A stretch of 64,000 nucleotides of DNA, from the NCBI RefSeq assembly GCF_015097055.1, contig NZ_AP023366.1, positions 186,001 to 250,000 on the forward strand, given 5' to 3'. The notes beneath the pieces were generated by a model that had not been told where the DNA came from, searched no databases, and worked only from the letters and a program-made list of their open reading frames with translations. Shown in pieces: positions 54,255-63,505 of this stretch (position 1 is its first letter; the number at the start of each line of letters is the position of its first letter). A program made the translations under genes and the position numbers. This DNA comes from Effusibacillus dendaii. GTDB lineage: Bacteria; Bacillota; Bacilli; Tumebacillales; Effusibacillaceae.

Positions 54255-55856
54255 ATGAATACGATGGGAAGTATGGCTCCGCAAATGGCGGTAACGGCGG
54301 TTCCGCAAACGGCACAAACATCTGTTGCGGCGTCTGCTGGTAATGCAAGCAGGAGTTCCGTTAGTAGTGCAAAGAATTCCAATTTGTTCCAGAAGTTGTT
54401 TGCCGATCAATTGGCGCAGGATTCGGCGACCGATAGAGCACCTGCCCTGAATCGGTTGAAGCAATTGCTGTCCGGCCTGGACCCGCAGCAAATGGCCGAT
54501 GTGTTGGCGATGCTCGGGATGAGCGCGAGTCAGTTGCAGAGTTTGCTTGGGGCTTCTCTGGGAACTGCTGAGCCGATAGGTGCAGGCGGAACAACTCAGA
54601 ATGCCGTCATGAGTCAGATTGGCGCTTCAAATGCAGGCATGCTGGCGCCTTTTTCGTCCAACTTGGTTGTTTTCGGGCAATTGTTGGCTGCCTCCGGTCA
54701 AGCATCTGTTGGGTTAAACGGACAGACGGCGACAGAAACGCCATTGGATCGATCCGGAAATCTATTGACCATCCTGCAGGATAAATTGGCCAAGGTATTG
54801 GAAGCTGCTGGAATCCCTGTGGAAACGGCTGTTGCCAAAATGAAACAGGCAATGGGTCAAGACAAGTCCCTGGTGGAAACGATCGCTCAGCTTTTGCAAT
54901 CCGCTGATTCGATGCAGCCAGTCAATACAGAATTGGAATCCGTGAATGCCGTTCAAACAGCCGGTCAGACCGCGCAATCGGTCAACTCGATCCAGACGGC
55001 ACAAGGTGCCTTCTTGACATTCGTTGCAGGAGGCAGCAGTAAAGCTGCAGCAGTCGATTCGAAAACAAACGGCAAGCAAGATCTGCCCAAAACCGGCAAG
55101 TCACAACCGGTTGGCATGCAGCAACCCGCTCAGATACGTCCGGAACTGGACAGTTTGCAGTCAGCTGTTTCACAGACTCAACCGGATGCAAAGCAGGCGG
55201 GCCAAGACCAGACAAACGGTTTGGGAAATCCTGATCGGGGAACGAATCCGAATCTTTCGGCAAAAACTGCTGATTCCGATTTGAATTCGCTGTTGCTGTT
55301 CCAAATGGCAACTGGCAAGCCTGCTGACGGAGCGAGCCAATCGGTTGGACAAACTGCTCAACGGCCGATACAGGTTACGATCCCTGCGGAACAGTTTAAA
55401 ACCGATTTTGGCGGCATGTTGTTAAAACAGGCTACTTTGGTTCAGCAGGGTGGAATGAATGAAATGCGGATTACGTTGGTGCCGGAGGGGCTCGGTGAAA
55501 TGCAGGTTCGAATTGCCGGTGAGAATGGTCGGATTTCTCTGCAGATCTCGGCTGATACACAATATGCCAAAGGGTTGCTCGATTCCGGAATCGGTATGCT
55601 GAGGCAGCAACTTGAATCGCAAGGCATCCAAGTCGTCCGGCTGGAAGTGGTTTCCTCTTCTGCCAACAACAATACATCAGCCAGTCCGCAAGGCATGTTC
55701 AGTGGTCAACAGAATCCGCAGCAGCAGACTGGATCGGGAACCCATAATCCAAACCGTGGTCAACAGGGAAATGCTCCTATTTCAATTGAGGACAGCGCTT
55801 TCTTGACAGGGGATTGGGGTGAGAAAGCAAACGGGCAATTTGATATGACAGCATAG
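54255..55856 (+). CDS. fliK: flagellar hook-length control protein FliK
   Basis: 533 residues from ATG 54255 (AGGAGGTG 8 bases upstream). The N-terminal and middle parts are rich in Gln, Ser, Ala and Thr and probably disordered; the C-terminal Flg_hook domain has MRITLVPEGLGEMQVRIAGENGRISLQ. It measures hook length and switches export through FlhB. The extended length fits Firmicute FliK. Confidence 0.9.
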   Translation: MNTMGSMAPQMAVTAVPQTAQTSVAASAGNASRSSVSSAKNSNLFQKLFADQLAQDSATDRAPALNRLKQLLSGLDPQQMADVLAMLGMSASQLQSLLGASLGTAEPIGAGGTTQNAVMSQIGASNAGMLAPFSSNLVVFGQLLAASGQASVGLNGQTATETPLDRSGNLLTILQDKLAKVLEAAGIPVETAVAKMKQAMGQDKSLVETIAQLLQSADSMQPVNTELESVNAVQTAGQTAQSVNSIQTAQGAFLTFVAGGSSKAAAVDSKTNGKQDLPKTGKSQPVGMQQPAQIRPELDSLQSAVSQTQPDAKQAGQDQTNGLGNPDRGTNPNLSAKTADSDLNSLLLFQMATGKPADGASQSVGQTAQRPIQVTIPAEQFKTDFGGMLLKQATLVQQGGMNEMRITLVPEGLGEMQVRIAGENGRISLQISADTQYAKGLLDSGIGMLRQQLESQGIQVVRLEVVSSSANNNTSASPQGMFSGQQNPQQQTGSGTHNPNRGQQGNAPISIEDSAFLTGDWGEKANGQFDMTA

Positions 55857-55896
55857 TGACGATCCGGAGACAAATCATGACAGGGAGATGAGCGGT

Positions 55897-56304
55897 ATGG
55901 CAGTAAGTGCGACAAGCGGTACAACATCATCGACAAGCAACTCGCTCTCGCAGGCGGTCAACAAAACGCTTGGCAAAGATGATTTTCTGAAGTTGTTGAT
56001 GACCCAGTTGCAGTATCAAGATCCGTTGCAGCCGACTGATAATGAGCAATTTATCGCGCAGATGGCACAGTTCAGTTCGCTCGAACAGATGACAAACATG
56101 ACGAGCGGACTTGAGAAATTGCAGAGTGTAATGACGATGGGGGTTGCCGCGCAATTACTGGGAACGACTGTGACTTACAAAAGTGCGGATGGAAGCAACG
56201 TACAGGGGGTAGTCAGCGGTTCCCAAATGAAGGACGGGACCATGCAGGTTCAGGTAGGTAACCAACTGGTTCCGCTGGACTCTATCATCAGTATGAGCAA
56301 GTGA
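55897..56304 (+). CDS. flgD: flagellar hook capping protein FlgD
   Basis: 135 residues from ATG 55897 (AGGGAG 9 bases upstream; ATG 55888 is too close). Signature GKDDFLKLLMTQLQYQDPLQPTDNEQFIAQMAQFSSLEQM. The C-terminal domain is short, as in Bacillus FlgD. Cap for hook assembly. Confidence 0.95.
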   Translation: MAVSATSGTTSSTSNSLSQAVNKTLGKDDFLKLLMTQLQYQDPLQPTDNEQFIAQMAQFSSLEQMTNMTSGLEKLQSVMTMGVAAQLLGTTVTYKSADGSNVQGVVSGSQMKDGTMQVQVGNQLVPLDSIISMSK

Positions 56305-56314
56305 GGTGGGGGGT

Positions 56315-56701
56315 ATGAGCCAGGATTGGCTGTTTAAGGTTCGTGGACCTTTGCCGACAAGCAAGCTGCCGACACAATCGGCGGAGCGTCGTTCGGTGGC
56401 CAAACCGGGAGCGTTTCAGGCGCAGTTGGACAAACAATTGCAGCAATCTGATGTGATTGTCTCCAACCATGCGAAACAACGATTGCAAAAACGGGATATT
56501 CGTCTCAACGAATCGGATCTCGGCCGCATCGGAGAAGCGATTAACCAGGTAGCGGCAAAAGGCGGTCGGGAATCGCTGATTCTCTACAAGGGTAACGCGT
56601 TTGTCGTAAATGTTCCGAATCGGACTATTATCACGGCGGTCGATCAAAGTTCGATGCAAGAAAATGTATTCACCAATATTGACAGTGCGTTAATTCTCTG
56701 A
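56315..56701 (+). CDS. flagellar operon protein, TIGR02530 family
   Basis: 128 residues from ATG 56315 (GAGGTGGGGGG upstream). SNHAKQRLQKRDIRLNESDLGRIGEAIN and GGRESLILYKGNAFVVNVPNRTIITAV are the family pattern. The gene always lies between flgD and flgE in Firmicutes; its function is unknown. Confidence 0.85.
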   Translation: MSQDWLFKVRGPLPTSKLPTQSAERRSVAKPGAFQAQLDKQLQQSDVIVSNHAKQRLQKRDIRLNESDLGRIGEAINQVAAKGGRESLILYKGNAFVVNVPNRTIITAVDQSSMQENVFTNIDSALIL

Positions 56702-56782
56702 AAATGGGCCGGCCCACTTGTTGGAGGCCCCGAAACGCCGAATGACAGAGGCGTTTCACAACTACAAGGAGGCGAGTTTTAC

Positions 56783-57586
56783 ATGCTTCGTTCAATGTAT
56801 TCAGGAATTTCAGGCATGCGGGGTTTTCAGACCAAACTGGACGTGATCGGCAACAACATCGCAAATGTCAACACGGTTGGCTTCAAGGCAGGGCGGGTAA
56901 TGTTCAAAGACATCTTGAGCCAGACGGTGGGAGGTGCGACTGCACCTGGCGGCGGCGCGGGTCTTGGCGGTATCAACCCGAAACAGATCGGACTGGGCAG
57001 CGCAACGGCTTCGATTGATACGCTCCAAACGCCAGGCAGCGCCCAGACCACCAATGTTCCGACAGATGCGATGATTAACGGTGATGGATTTTTCGTTGTA
57101 ACCGATGGCGCCAGCGATTTTTATACAAGAGACGGCAACTTTAAAATAGACGCAGCTGGAAACTTAGTGCTTGCTTCTAACGGTATGCGGGTAAAAGGAG
57201 TAACCACTCAGCTGCCGGCCACCGCGCAGTCGTTTTCGATCGACAGTCTGGGGAATGTAAAATACGTAGATAATACTGGAACCACGCAGTCTATGGGACA
57301 GATGGAGATTGCGAAGTTTCAGAATCCGGGCGGTCTCATGAAAGTTGGCGACAATTTGTATGTGCCGACTAATAACTCTGGCAGTGCAGGTAACAATCCA
57401 TTGATTACAACTGCCGGTCAGAACGGCGCAGGCCAACTGATCGTCGGTGCGCTTGAAATGTCGAACGTCGACCTGACGAACGAATTTACCGAGATGATCG
57501 TGGCTCAGCGCGGTTTCCAGGCAAACTCGCGGATTATCACGACATCTGATGAGATTTTGCAGGAAGTTGTCAACCTGAAACGATAG
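56783..57586 (+). CDS. flgE: flagellar hook protein FlgE (FlgE/FlgG family)
   Basis: 267 residues. LRSMYSGISGMRGFQTKLDVIGNNIANVNTVGFKAG is the rod/hook N-terminal signature and VDLTNEFTEMIVAQRGFQANSRIITTSDEILQEVVNLKR the C-terminal one. A short hook protein as in Bacillus, where the same gene was once called flgG. RBS AAGGAGG upstream. Confidence 0.93.
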   Translation: MLRSMYSGISGMRGFQTKLDVIGNNIANVNTVGFKAGRVMFKDILSQTVGGATAPGGGAGLGGINPKQIGLGSATASIDTLQTPGSAQTTNVPTDAMINGDGFFVVTDGASDFYTRDGNFKIDAAGNLVLASNGMRVKGVTTQLPATAQSFSIDSLGNVKYVDNTGTTQSMGQMEIAKFQNPGGLMKVGDNLYVPTNNSGSAGNNPLITTAGQNGAGQLIVGALEMSNVDLTNEFTEMIVAQRGFQANSRIITTSDEILQEVVNLKR

Positions 57587-57689
57587 TAAGTGATAAGAGT
57601 TGCCGGATTTCTTCTCCCGCCTAACGAATATATAGGATAAACAACTGTTGGCGGGAGGAGAGCCCGGTGCCTCCGCAGGAGGGATGTAG

Positions 57690-57920
57690 ATGATCCGTGT
57701 TACACGTTTTAACGGGTCTGAGCTGGTGGTTAACGCCGCATTGATTGAAGTGGTGGAAGGGACGCCTGACACGGTGATCACGCTGGTGACTGGCAAAAAA
57801 GTCGTGGTCAGGGAACCGGTTGACGATGTGATACGTCTGGTGACCGAATACTATCAAAAAATCGGACTGATGGGCTTGCAAGTTGGTCGTATACGAGGTG
57901 AACAAGGTGTTTCAGAATAG
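57690..57920 (+). CDS. swrD: FlbD/SwrD family flagellar protein
   Basis: 76 residues; start IRVTRFNGSELVVNAALIEVVEGTPDTVITLVTGKK and a C-terminal helix match FlbD/SwrD, which raises swarming power in Bacillus. RBS GAGGGATG lies before the ATG. It overlaps fliL by 14 bases. Confidence 0.9.
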   Translation: MIRVTRFNGSELVVNAALIEVVEGTPDTVITLVTGKKVVVREPVDDVIRLVTEYYQKIGLMGLQVGRIRGEQGVSE

Positions 57921-58347
57921 ACTGTTTAATATCGCACTGATTATCATCATATCAATTGCCATGCTGGGCGTTGTTGCTATCGTAGGCTTGCAGTACATAG
58001 GCAGTGCGCAAAACCAGCCGAAAGCCCCTAAGCCGGTAGCAGCGGACAAATTGGCGGCGACGCAGTTTCAAGTCGAGAAGATTACGACAAATTTAGCCGG
58101 TTCCAGCCTGATTCAAATCCAAGTTTACCTGCAGGTCGATGGAAGCAAAGCGATGGATGAGTTGAATTTGCGTAAAGTGCAGGTCAAAGACACGATTACA
58201 CAGATTCTTCATACGACCACCCATGTGGATCTGCAAAAAACGGAAGGGGTCCAACTCTTGAAGCAGCACATCAAGGACGCAGTCAACCAGTACTTGCAAA
58301 ACGGCAAAGTGATCGATGTCTACATTCCGGATATTGTGATCCAGTAA
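57907..58347 (+). CDS. fliL: flagellar basal body-associated protein FliL
   Basis: 146 residues from GTG 57907 (GAGGTGAA 8 bases before; the frame opens earlier). One membrane helix near the N-terminus (LFNIALIIIISIAMLGVVAIVGL), then the stomatin-like FliL domain. Stator stabilisation. Overlaps the SwrD gene; followed by fliM. Confidence 0.9.
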   Translation: MFQNRLFNIALIIIISIAMLGVVAIVGLQYIGSAQNQPKAPKPVAADKLAATQFQVEKITTNLAGSSLIQIQVYLQVDGSKAMDELNLRKVQVKDTITQILHTTTHVDLQKTEGVQLLKQHIKDAVNQYLQNGKVIDVYIPDIVIQ

Positions 58348-58379
58348 CACGTATTTTGGATGAAAGGGGGTGATTCTGT

Positions 58380-59378
58380 ATGGCGGAAGTGTTGTCACAA
58401 AGCGAGATTGATGCTCTGTTATCGGCGCTGTCGTCCGGTGAGTTGTCAGCCGAAGAGATTCGTAAAGAAGAAACGGAACGAAAAATCCGAAATTACGATT
58501 TCAAGCGGGCCATGCGATTTTCGAAAGACCAGATCCGCAGCATAACCCGGATTTACGAAAATTTCTCCCGGCTGCTCACCACTTATTTTTCCGCTCAATT
58601 GCGTACGTATGTTCAAATCCAGGTCGTTTCGGTGGAACAGCTTCCTTATGAAGAATTTATCCGCTCGATTCCGAAAGTGACGATCCTGAATGTATTTGGG
58701 GTCAATCCATTGGATGGAAAATTTGTAATGGAGGTTAACCCCAACATCGCATATGCGATGCTGGACCGGCTGCTGGGCGGTCCGGGAGTCGGACAGGATG
58801 ATTTCCGCAATTTGACGGAAATTGAAATGACTGTCATGATGCGGATGTTTGGCAAGTCGTTGGACTATTTGAGGGAAGCTTGGAAAGGGGTTACAGACCT
58901 GAATCCGGAGCTGGACCTTCTGGAAGTCAATCCGCAGTTTATGCAATTGGTTTCACCAAATGAAACGGTGGCTGTCGTTTCACTCTCTTCCAAAATCGGG
59001 GAAACGACGGGAATGATCAACGTTTGTATGCCGCATGTCGTGCTGGAGCCGATCATGCCCAAATTGTCCGCCCATTATTGGATGAATGTAAAAAAACCTC
59101 GTGACAATACAAAAGGTCAGGAGGCGCTCGAACAGTCTTTGAAAAAAACCAATTTGACGGTGGCTGTCGAACTGGGTACATCGTCGATCTCAGTCGGTGA
59201 ATTCCTGCAACTGGCTGTAGGTGATGTCGTGAAACTCGATCAGGATGTCAACCAGAAAGTTCATATCAATGTGGGTGAAAACCGGAAGTATCTGGGTCAA
59301 CCGGGAATCAGCCGGGGGCGTGTTGCTGTACAGATCACTCATGTACTTGAGGAAGGGCTGATAGAAGATGACAGGTAA
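58380..59378 (+). CDS. fliM: flagellar motor switch protein FliM
   Basis: 332 residues. N-terminal CheY-binding peptide LSQSEIDALLSAL; middle CheC-like domain; C-terminal FliN-like domain. Binds phospho-CheY and changes rotation. Start follows AAAGGGGGTG; end overlaps fliY by 11 bases. Confidence 0.97.
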   Translation: MAEVLSQSEIDALLSALSSGELSAEEIRKEETERKIRNYDFKRAMRFSKDQIRSITRIYENFSRLLTTYFSAQLRTYVQIQVVSVEQLPYEEFIRSIPKVTILNVFGVNPLDGKFVMEVNPNIAYAMLDRLLGGPGVGQDDFRNLTEIEMTVMMRMFGKSLDYLREAWKGVTDLNPELDLLEVNPQFMQLVSPNETVAVVSLSSKIGETTGMINVCMPHVVLEPIMPKLSAHYWMNVKKPRDNTKGQEALEQSLKKTNLTVAVELGTSSISVGEFLQLAVGDVVKLDQDVNQKVHINVGENRKYLGQPGISRGRVAVQITHVLEEGLIEDDR

Positions 59379-60645
59379 AGATTTTCTGTCGCAAGAAGAA
59401 ATTGATGCGTTGCTCAAACAAGGGGGTGGCGGTGGCGAACCGGAGGCCGAATCGTCATACAGTCTGTCAGATTTTGAATCGGACGCGTTGGGGGAGATTG
59501 GCAATATATCGTTTGGTACGGCAGCTACCGCTTTGTCCACTTTGCTCCGACAAAAAGTCGAGATCACGACTCCGACTGTCACCATTGTGAAACGGGAGGA
59601 ATTGCAGCACGACTTGCCAATTCCCCATGTGGTTGTGAAAGTGGACTATTCGGAAGGATTCATCGGGGCAAACGTGCTTGCTATGCGAATGGAAGACGCG
59701 CAAATTATTGCCGATCTGATGCTTGGCGGCGAAGGCAAAGTGACTCCCGGCGAGCTGAATGAACTCCATTTGAGCGCTGTGGCAGAGGCAATGAATCAGA
59801 TGATGGGATCTGCTTCTACTTCCATGTCGACGATTTTTAACATGTTGGTCAACATTACGCCTCCGCAGGTGGAAGTTATGGAGTTTGACGAACAGCGGGC
59901 CGCAGCGTTGTTTCCTGGCGATGAATCGCTGGTGAAAATTTCGTTCCGTTTAACGGTAGGCGATCTGATTGATTCGCAAATTATGAACCTTGTGCCGTTT
60001 GCTTTTGCCAAAACGATGTTAAGCAAACTGACCGGCAAGACGGAAACGGAAGATACGGTTGGACAACCGGCACCGGAAATGGCACCCTCTCAGTCAGTTC
60101 CTACTTCTAACATCCCGCAGCCAACTGCGCAAGAGCCGATCGCGGCTTCACCCGTACAGCAGCCTTCTGCACCGATGCAGCAACCAATGATGACACCACC
60201 TATGCAGCAACCTGGTGTGCCGTATCAATCCCCGATGGCTGGCGGAGCTATGCCGATGCCAAATGCGTATCCGTCTGCACCCGTTTACGGGATGCCTCCA
60301 GGCGGTTACATGTCGCCGCCCGCTATCAACGTACAGCCAGCCCAATTTTCTTCGTTTGGCGCAGCCGATCCGAACGTTATGGGGCATGGAAACCTGGGGC
60401 TGCTGTTGGATATCCCGCTGCAGGTTACAGTTGAATTAGGCAGAACGCGTAAGCAGATACGGGAAATTCTTGAGTTGGGCCCCGGTTCGATACTGGAATT
60501 GGACAAGTTGGCTGGGGAACCGGTTGACATTTTGGTAAACAATAAACTGGTTGCCAAAGGTGAAGTCGTAGTCATCGATGAAAATTTCGGGGTGCGTGTA
60601 ACAGACATCATCACTCCAGAAGAACGTATCACTAAACTCCAATAA
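59368..60645 (+). CDS. fliY: flagellar motor switch phosphatase FliY
   Basis: 425 residues. CheY-binding peptide LSQEEIDALLKQ, CheC domain with two phosphatase motifs (GEIGNISFGTAATAL and AEAMNQMMGSA), a long Pro/Gln/Met-rich linker (about residues 230-325) and a C-terminal FliN domain (LDIPLQVTVELGRT). It dephosphorylates CheY and builds the C ring. Confidence 0.95.
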   Translation: MTGKDFLSQEEIDALLKQGGGGGEPEAESSYSLSDFESDALGEIGNISFGTAATALSTLLRQKVEITTPTVTIVKREELQHDLPIPHVVVKVDYSEGFIGANVLAMRMEDAQIIADLMLGGEGKVTPGELNELHLSAVAEAMNQMMGSASTSMSTIFNMLVNITPPQVEVMEFDEQRAAALFPGDESLVKISFRLTVGDLIDSQIMNLVPFAFAKTMLSKLTGKTETEDTVGQPAPEMAPSQSVPTSNIPQPTAQEPIAASPVQQPSAPMQQPMMTPPMQQPGVPYQSPMAGGAMPMPNAYPSAPVYGMPPGGYMSPPAINVQPAQFSSFGAADPNVMGHGNLGLLLDIPLQVTVELGRTRKQIREILELGPGSILELDKLAGEPVDILVNNKLVAKGEVVVIDENFGVRVTDIITPEERITKLQ

Positions 60646-60664
60646 TCAACTAGGGGGATCTACC

Positions 60665-61027
60665 ATGGCTAAAAAAATCTTAATTGTCGACGATGCGGCT
60701 TTCATGCGAATGATGATCAAGGAGATACTCAGCAAAAACGGTTACGATGTTGTAGGCGAAGCACAGGATGGAAAAGAGGCGGTGGTCAAATATAAAGAAC
60801 TGAACCCGGATCTGGTGACGCTCGACATTACAATGCCTGAAATGGATGGTCTTGGGGCCTTGAAAGAAATCCGCCAATTTGATCCAAACGCAAAAGTCAT
60901 TATGTGTTCTGCGATGGGGCAGCAGGCAATGGTCATTGACGCCATTCAAGCGGGGGCGAAAGATTTCATTGTAAAACCCTTTCAGGCGGACCGTGTGCTG
61001 GAAGCGATCAATAAGGTGCTCGGGTAA
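60665..61027 (+). CDS. cheY: chemotaxis response regulator CheY
   Basis: 120 residues. Acid pair in IVDDAAFMRMM, phospho-acceptor Asp in LVTLDITMPEMDG, and Lys in FIVKPF; Tyr/Phe switch near IMCSAMGQQ. It binds FliM when phosphorylated. Preceded by AGGGGG. Confidence 0.97.
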   Translation: MAKKILIVDDAAFMRMMIKEILSKNGYDVVGEAQDGKEAVVKYKELNPDLVTLDITMPEMDGLGALKEIRQFDPNAKVIMCSAMGQQAMVIDAIQAGAKDFIVKPFQADRVLEAINKVLG

Positions 61028-61047
61028 CGGGTGAGGGGGACAGGACA

Positions 61048-61608
61048 GTGCGTCTTTTGGCACTAGGAAAAACGGTGCAGGAGATGATTGAACAGGGGAA
61101 TAACCCGGCTAACACGCAACAGGTTTCATCTACGGTTGGAAACGGGAATGATTGGTCCCTGCTGTTTGGAATTCTACAGATGATCGTTGTGCTTGGGCTG
61201 GTAGTCGGTGTCGTGTATCTATTCATTAAGTTCCTGGCTATGAAAACAAATGCCGGTCAAGCAAATTCCTTGATGCGCAGTATTGCCGTTCACCCGCTGG
61301 CAACAAACCGATCCATTCATCTGGTACATTTTGAAGATCGTGTCTACGTGATCGGGGTAGGCGAAGATGTTACGCTGTTGGATACGATTCTGGATGAGGA
61401 ATCGGTGGCACGCTTAAAACAGCACGCTCCTGCTGCAACTCGATCCGAATTGCCAAGTTGGTTGACGAAATGGTTGCCTGTCCAGCTAAAACAGGATGTG
61501 GAAGAACCAGTTGAATCCGTTCCTTTCCACGATGCATTGCAGGAAAAACTGCGGCAATTGAAAGAGCAGCGGAGAAAGATCACAGAATGGGAATCGGAAG
61601 ATAAATGA
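61048..61608 (+). CDS. fliO: flagellar biosynthesis protein FliO (FliZ)
   Basis: 186 residues from GTG 61048 (AGGGGGACAGG before). One membrane helix (about residues 38-63, FGILQMIVVLGLVVGVVYLF), then the FliO domain with MRSIAVHPLATNRSIHLVHFEDRVYVIGVGEDVTLL. Helps assemble the FliP ring. Overlaps fliP by 4 bases. Confidence 0.9.
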   Translation: MRLLALGKTVQEMIEQGNNPANTQQVSSTVGNGNDWSLLFGILQMIVVLGLVVGVVYLFIKFLAMKTNAGQANSLMRSIAVHPLATNRSIHLVHFEDRVYVIGVGEDVTLLDTILDEESVARLKQHAPAATRSELPSWLTKWLPVQLKQDVEEPVESVPFHDALQEKLRQLKEQRRKITEWESEDK

Positions 61609-62363
61609 TGAAACTAAAACTGCTGCTTATCCTCACCGTGTTGATTGGTAGTGTGTTGTACGGTACGACGGCAAATGCGGAGCAAGTGGTAATTCCGGGC
61701 ATCGACCTGAACGTAAGCAGTTCGCAAAGCCCGCAAAACGTTGCGACCAGCGTGCAGATTATTTTGATGCTGACTGTGCTTTCGCTGGCACCGTCGATCT
61801 TAATTCTGATGACCTGCTTTACACGCATCATCGTGGTGTTTTCGTTTGCGAGAAATGCGCTTTCCATTCAGCAAATGCCGCCAAATCAAGTGCTTATCGG
61901 GTTGGCTCTTTTCATGACACTGTTTGTGATGACTCCAACGCTTTCGCAGGTCAATCAAAAGGCGGTACAACCATACCTGGCCGGACAGCTTACACAAACG
62001 GAAGCGTTAAATCAGGCGGCGATTCCTTTCAAGCAATTTATGGCCAAACAGACAAGGGAAAAGGATTTAATGTTGTTTATCGAATACCGAAAAGATCCGG
62101 TTCCGAAAACGATTGAAGAAATTCCGTTGACCACGTTGGTGCCTGCTTATGCGATCAGCGAACTGAAGACCGCTTTTCAAATTGGTTTTATGCTCTTTAT
62201 ACCGTTTCTGATTATAGACTTGGTTGTATCGACTACATTGATGTCGATGGGGATGATGATGCTTCCCCCTGTAATGATCTCTTTGCCGTTCAAAATTCTA
62301 TTGTTCGTAATGGTAGACGGTTGGTATCTGATAGTCAAATCCTTGCTGCAAGGATACCAGTAA
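61605..62363 (+). CDS. fliP: flagellar export protein FliP
   Basis: 252 residues with a signal peptide (LLLILTVLIGSVLYGTTANA) and about four helices; family motifs LILMTCFTRIIVVFSFARNALSI-type region and MGMMMLPPVMISLPFKILLFV. Core of the export gate. Confidence 0.96.
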   Translation: MMKLKLLLILTVLIGSVLYGTTANAEQVVIPGIDLNVSSSQSPQNVATSVQIILMLTVLSLAPSILILMTCFTRIIVVFSFARNALSIQQMPPNQVLIGLALFMTLFVMTPTLSQVNQKAVQPYLAGQLTQTEALNQAAIPFKQFMAKQTREKDLMLFIEYRKDPVPKTIEEIPLTTLVPAYAISELKTAFQIGFMLFIPFLIIDLVVSTTLMSMGMMMLPPVMISLPFKILLFVMVDGWYLIVKSLLQGYQ

Positions 62364-62431
62364 TGTACCCAAAGGGCACAAGTCTCGCCTTGGCGCTTAC
62401 GCGCTAGGTCTCGCTGTGGAGGTTTTAAAAC
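62364..62431 (+). repeat. palindromic/direct-repeat spacer between fliP and fliQ
   Basis: 68 bases, where most neighbours in this operon overlap or are near. It holds the direct repeat GTCTCGC (two copies, 24 bases apart) around the hairpin GCGC-TTAC-GCGC, and ends with the GTGGAGG of fliQ. No coding function seen. Confidence 0.5.
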
Positions 62432-62701
62432 GTGGGAACCGGTTTTGTCATTCAATTAGGGCAGCAGACGATGTGGACAACCCTTAAAATCGCCGCGCCC
62501 ATCCTGATTTTTGGACTGGTGGTCGGGCTGATCGTCAGCATTTTTCAAGCCACCACTCAAATTCAAGAACAGTCGTTGTCTTTTATCCCCAAAATTCTGG
62601 CGGTTGTTATCGCTTTGGCTGTTTTTGGTCCCTGGATGCTTTCGGTGATGCTTGATTTTACAAATGGTGTTCTGGGCAATTTGATGCAATTCGTGCGATA
62701 G
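62432..62701 (+). CDS. fliQ: flagellar export protein FliQ
   Basis: 89 residues from GTG 62432 (GGAGG 12 bases upstream). Two helices with GLIVSIFQATTQIQEQSLSFIPKILAV, the typical loop. Gate subunit. Confidence 0.96.
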   Translation: MGTGFVIQLGQQTMWTTLKIAAPILIFGLVVGLIVSIFQATTQIQEQSLSFIPKILAVVIALAVFGPWMLSVMLDFTNGVLGNLMQFVR

Positions 62702-62713
62702 GCGGAGATATTT

Positions 62714-63505
62714 GTGAATTACGATCAACTGCTCATGCAAGCGGAAACGTTGTTGCTCATACTGACACGTGTCAGCAGCATGTTTATGGTTGCACCCGTT
62801 TTTGGCATGAAAGGCGTGCCTGCCCCATTTAAAATCGGTTTGTCCTTTTTTGTAAGTCTGATTGCTTTCACGGCGGCTCCCGACTTGCAAAACCAAACGG
62901 CAGGATTGTCAAGCCCGTTGCTGCTGCTTTTGGCTGTTGTCAAGGAAGCGCTGGTAGGGCTGATGATCGGGTATACGTGTTTGCTTCTTTTCTCGGCCGT
63001 GCAAATGGCGGGGCAGATCATCGACATGCAAATCGGATTTTCGATTGCGAACGTATTTGATCCGCAGACGGGAGCGGCCGTACCGATTCTCGGAAGTTTT
63101 AAAAATCTGCTGGCCATCCTTCTGTTCCTGGGATTGAATGGGCACTATGCCCTGATTACGGCCGTTTTGCAAAGCTTTCAGTTTGTTCAGATTAACCATT
63201 TTGTGATGACAGATGGGTTGATTGAGTTCTTCTTTAAGGCGATGTCCGTTCTTTTCCTGCTGGCTGTTAAAATCGCAATGCCTGCTGTTGCAACGCTATT
63301 CCTGGCCGACGTTGGTTTTGCGGTATTGGCCAGAACCGTACCGCAGATGAATGTTTTTGTGGTCGGAATGCCAGCCAAAATTTTTTTGGGGTTGTTTATG
63401 CTGATTCTTGCAATGCCGGTGTTTGTTTATTTTCTGCAGGATATGTTTCAGCTGATTTTTCGGCAAGTGGACATGCTGCTTCAGTTGCTGGGAGGTTCGC
63501 CATGA
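62714..63505 (+). CDS. fliR: flagellar export protein FliR
   Basis: 263 residues from GTG 62714 (GCGGAG upstream). About six helices; VFGMKGVPAPFKIGLSFFVS and the GQIIDMQIGFSIANVFDPQTGA loop are typical. Gate subunit. Its stop overlaps the flhB start by 4 bases. Confidence 0.95.
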   Translation: MNYDQLLMQAETLLLILTRVSSMFMVAPVFGMKGVPAPFKIGLSFFVSLIAFTAAPDLQNQTAGLSSPLLLLLAVVKEALVGLMIGYTCLLLFSAVQMAGQIIDMQIGFSIANVFDPQTGAAVPILGSFKNLLAILLFLGLNGHYALITAVLQSFQFVQINHFVMTDGLIEFFFKAMSVLFLLAVKIAMPAVATLFLADVGFAVLARTVPQMNVFVVGMPAKIFLGLFMLILAMPVFVYFLQDMFQLIFRQVDMLLQLLGGSP

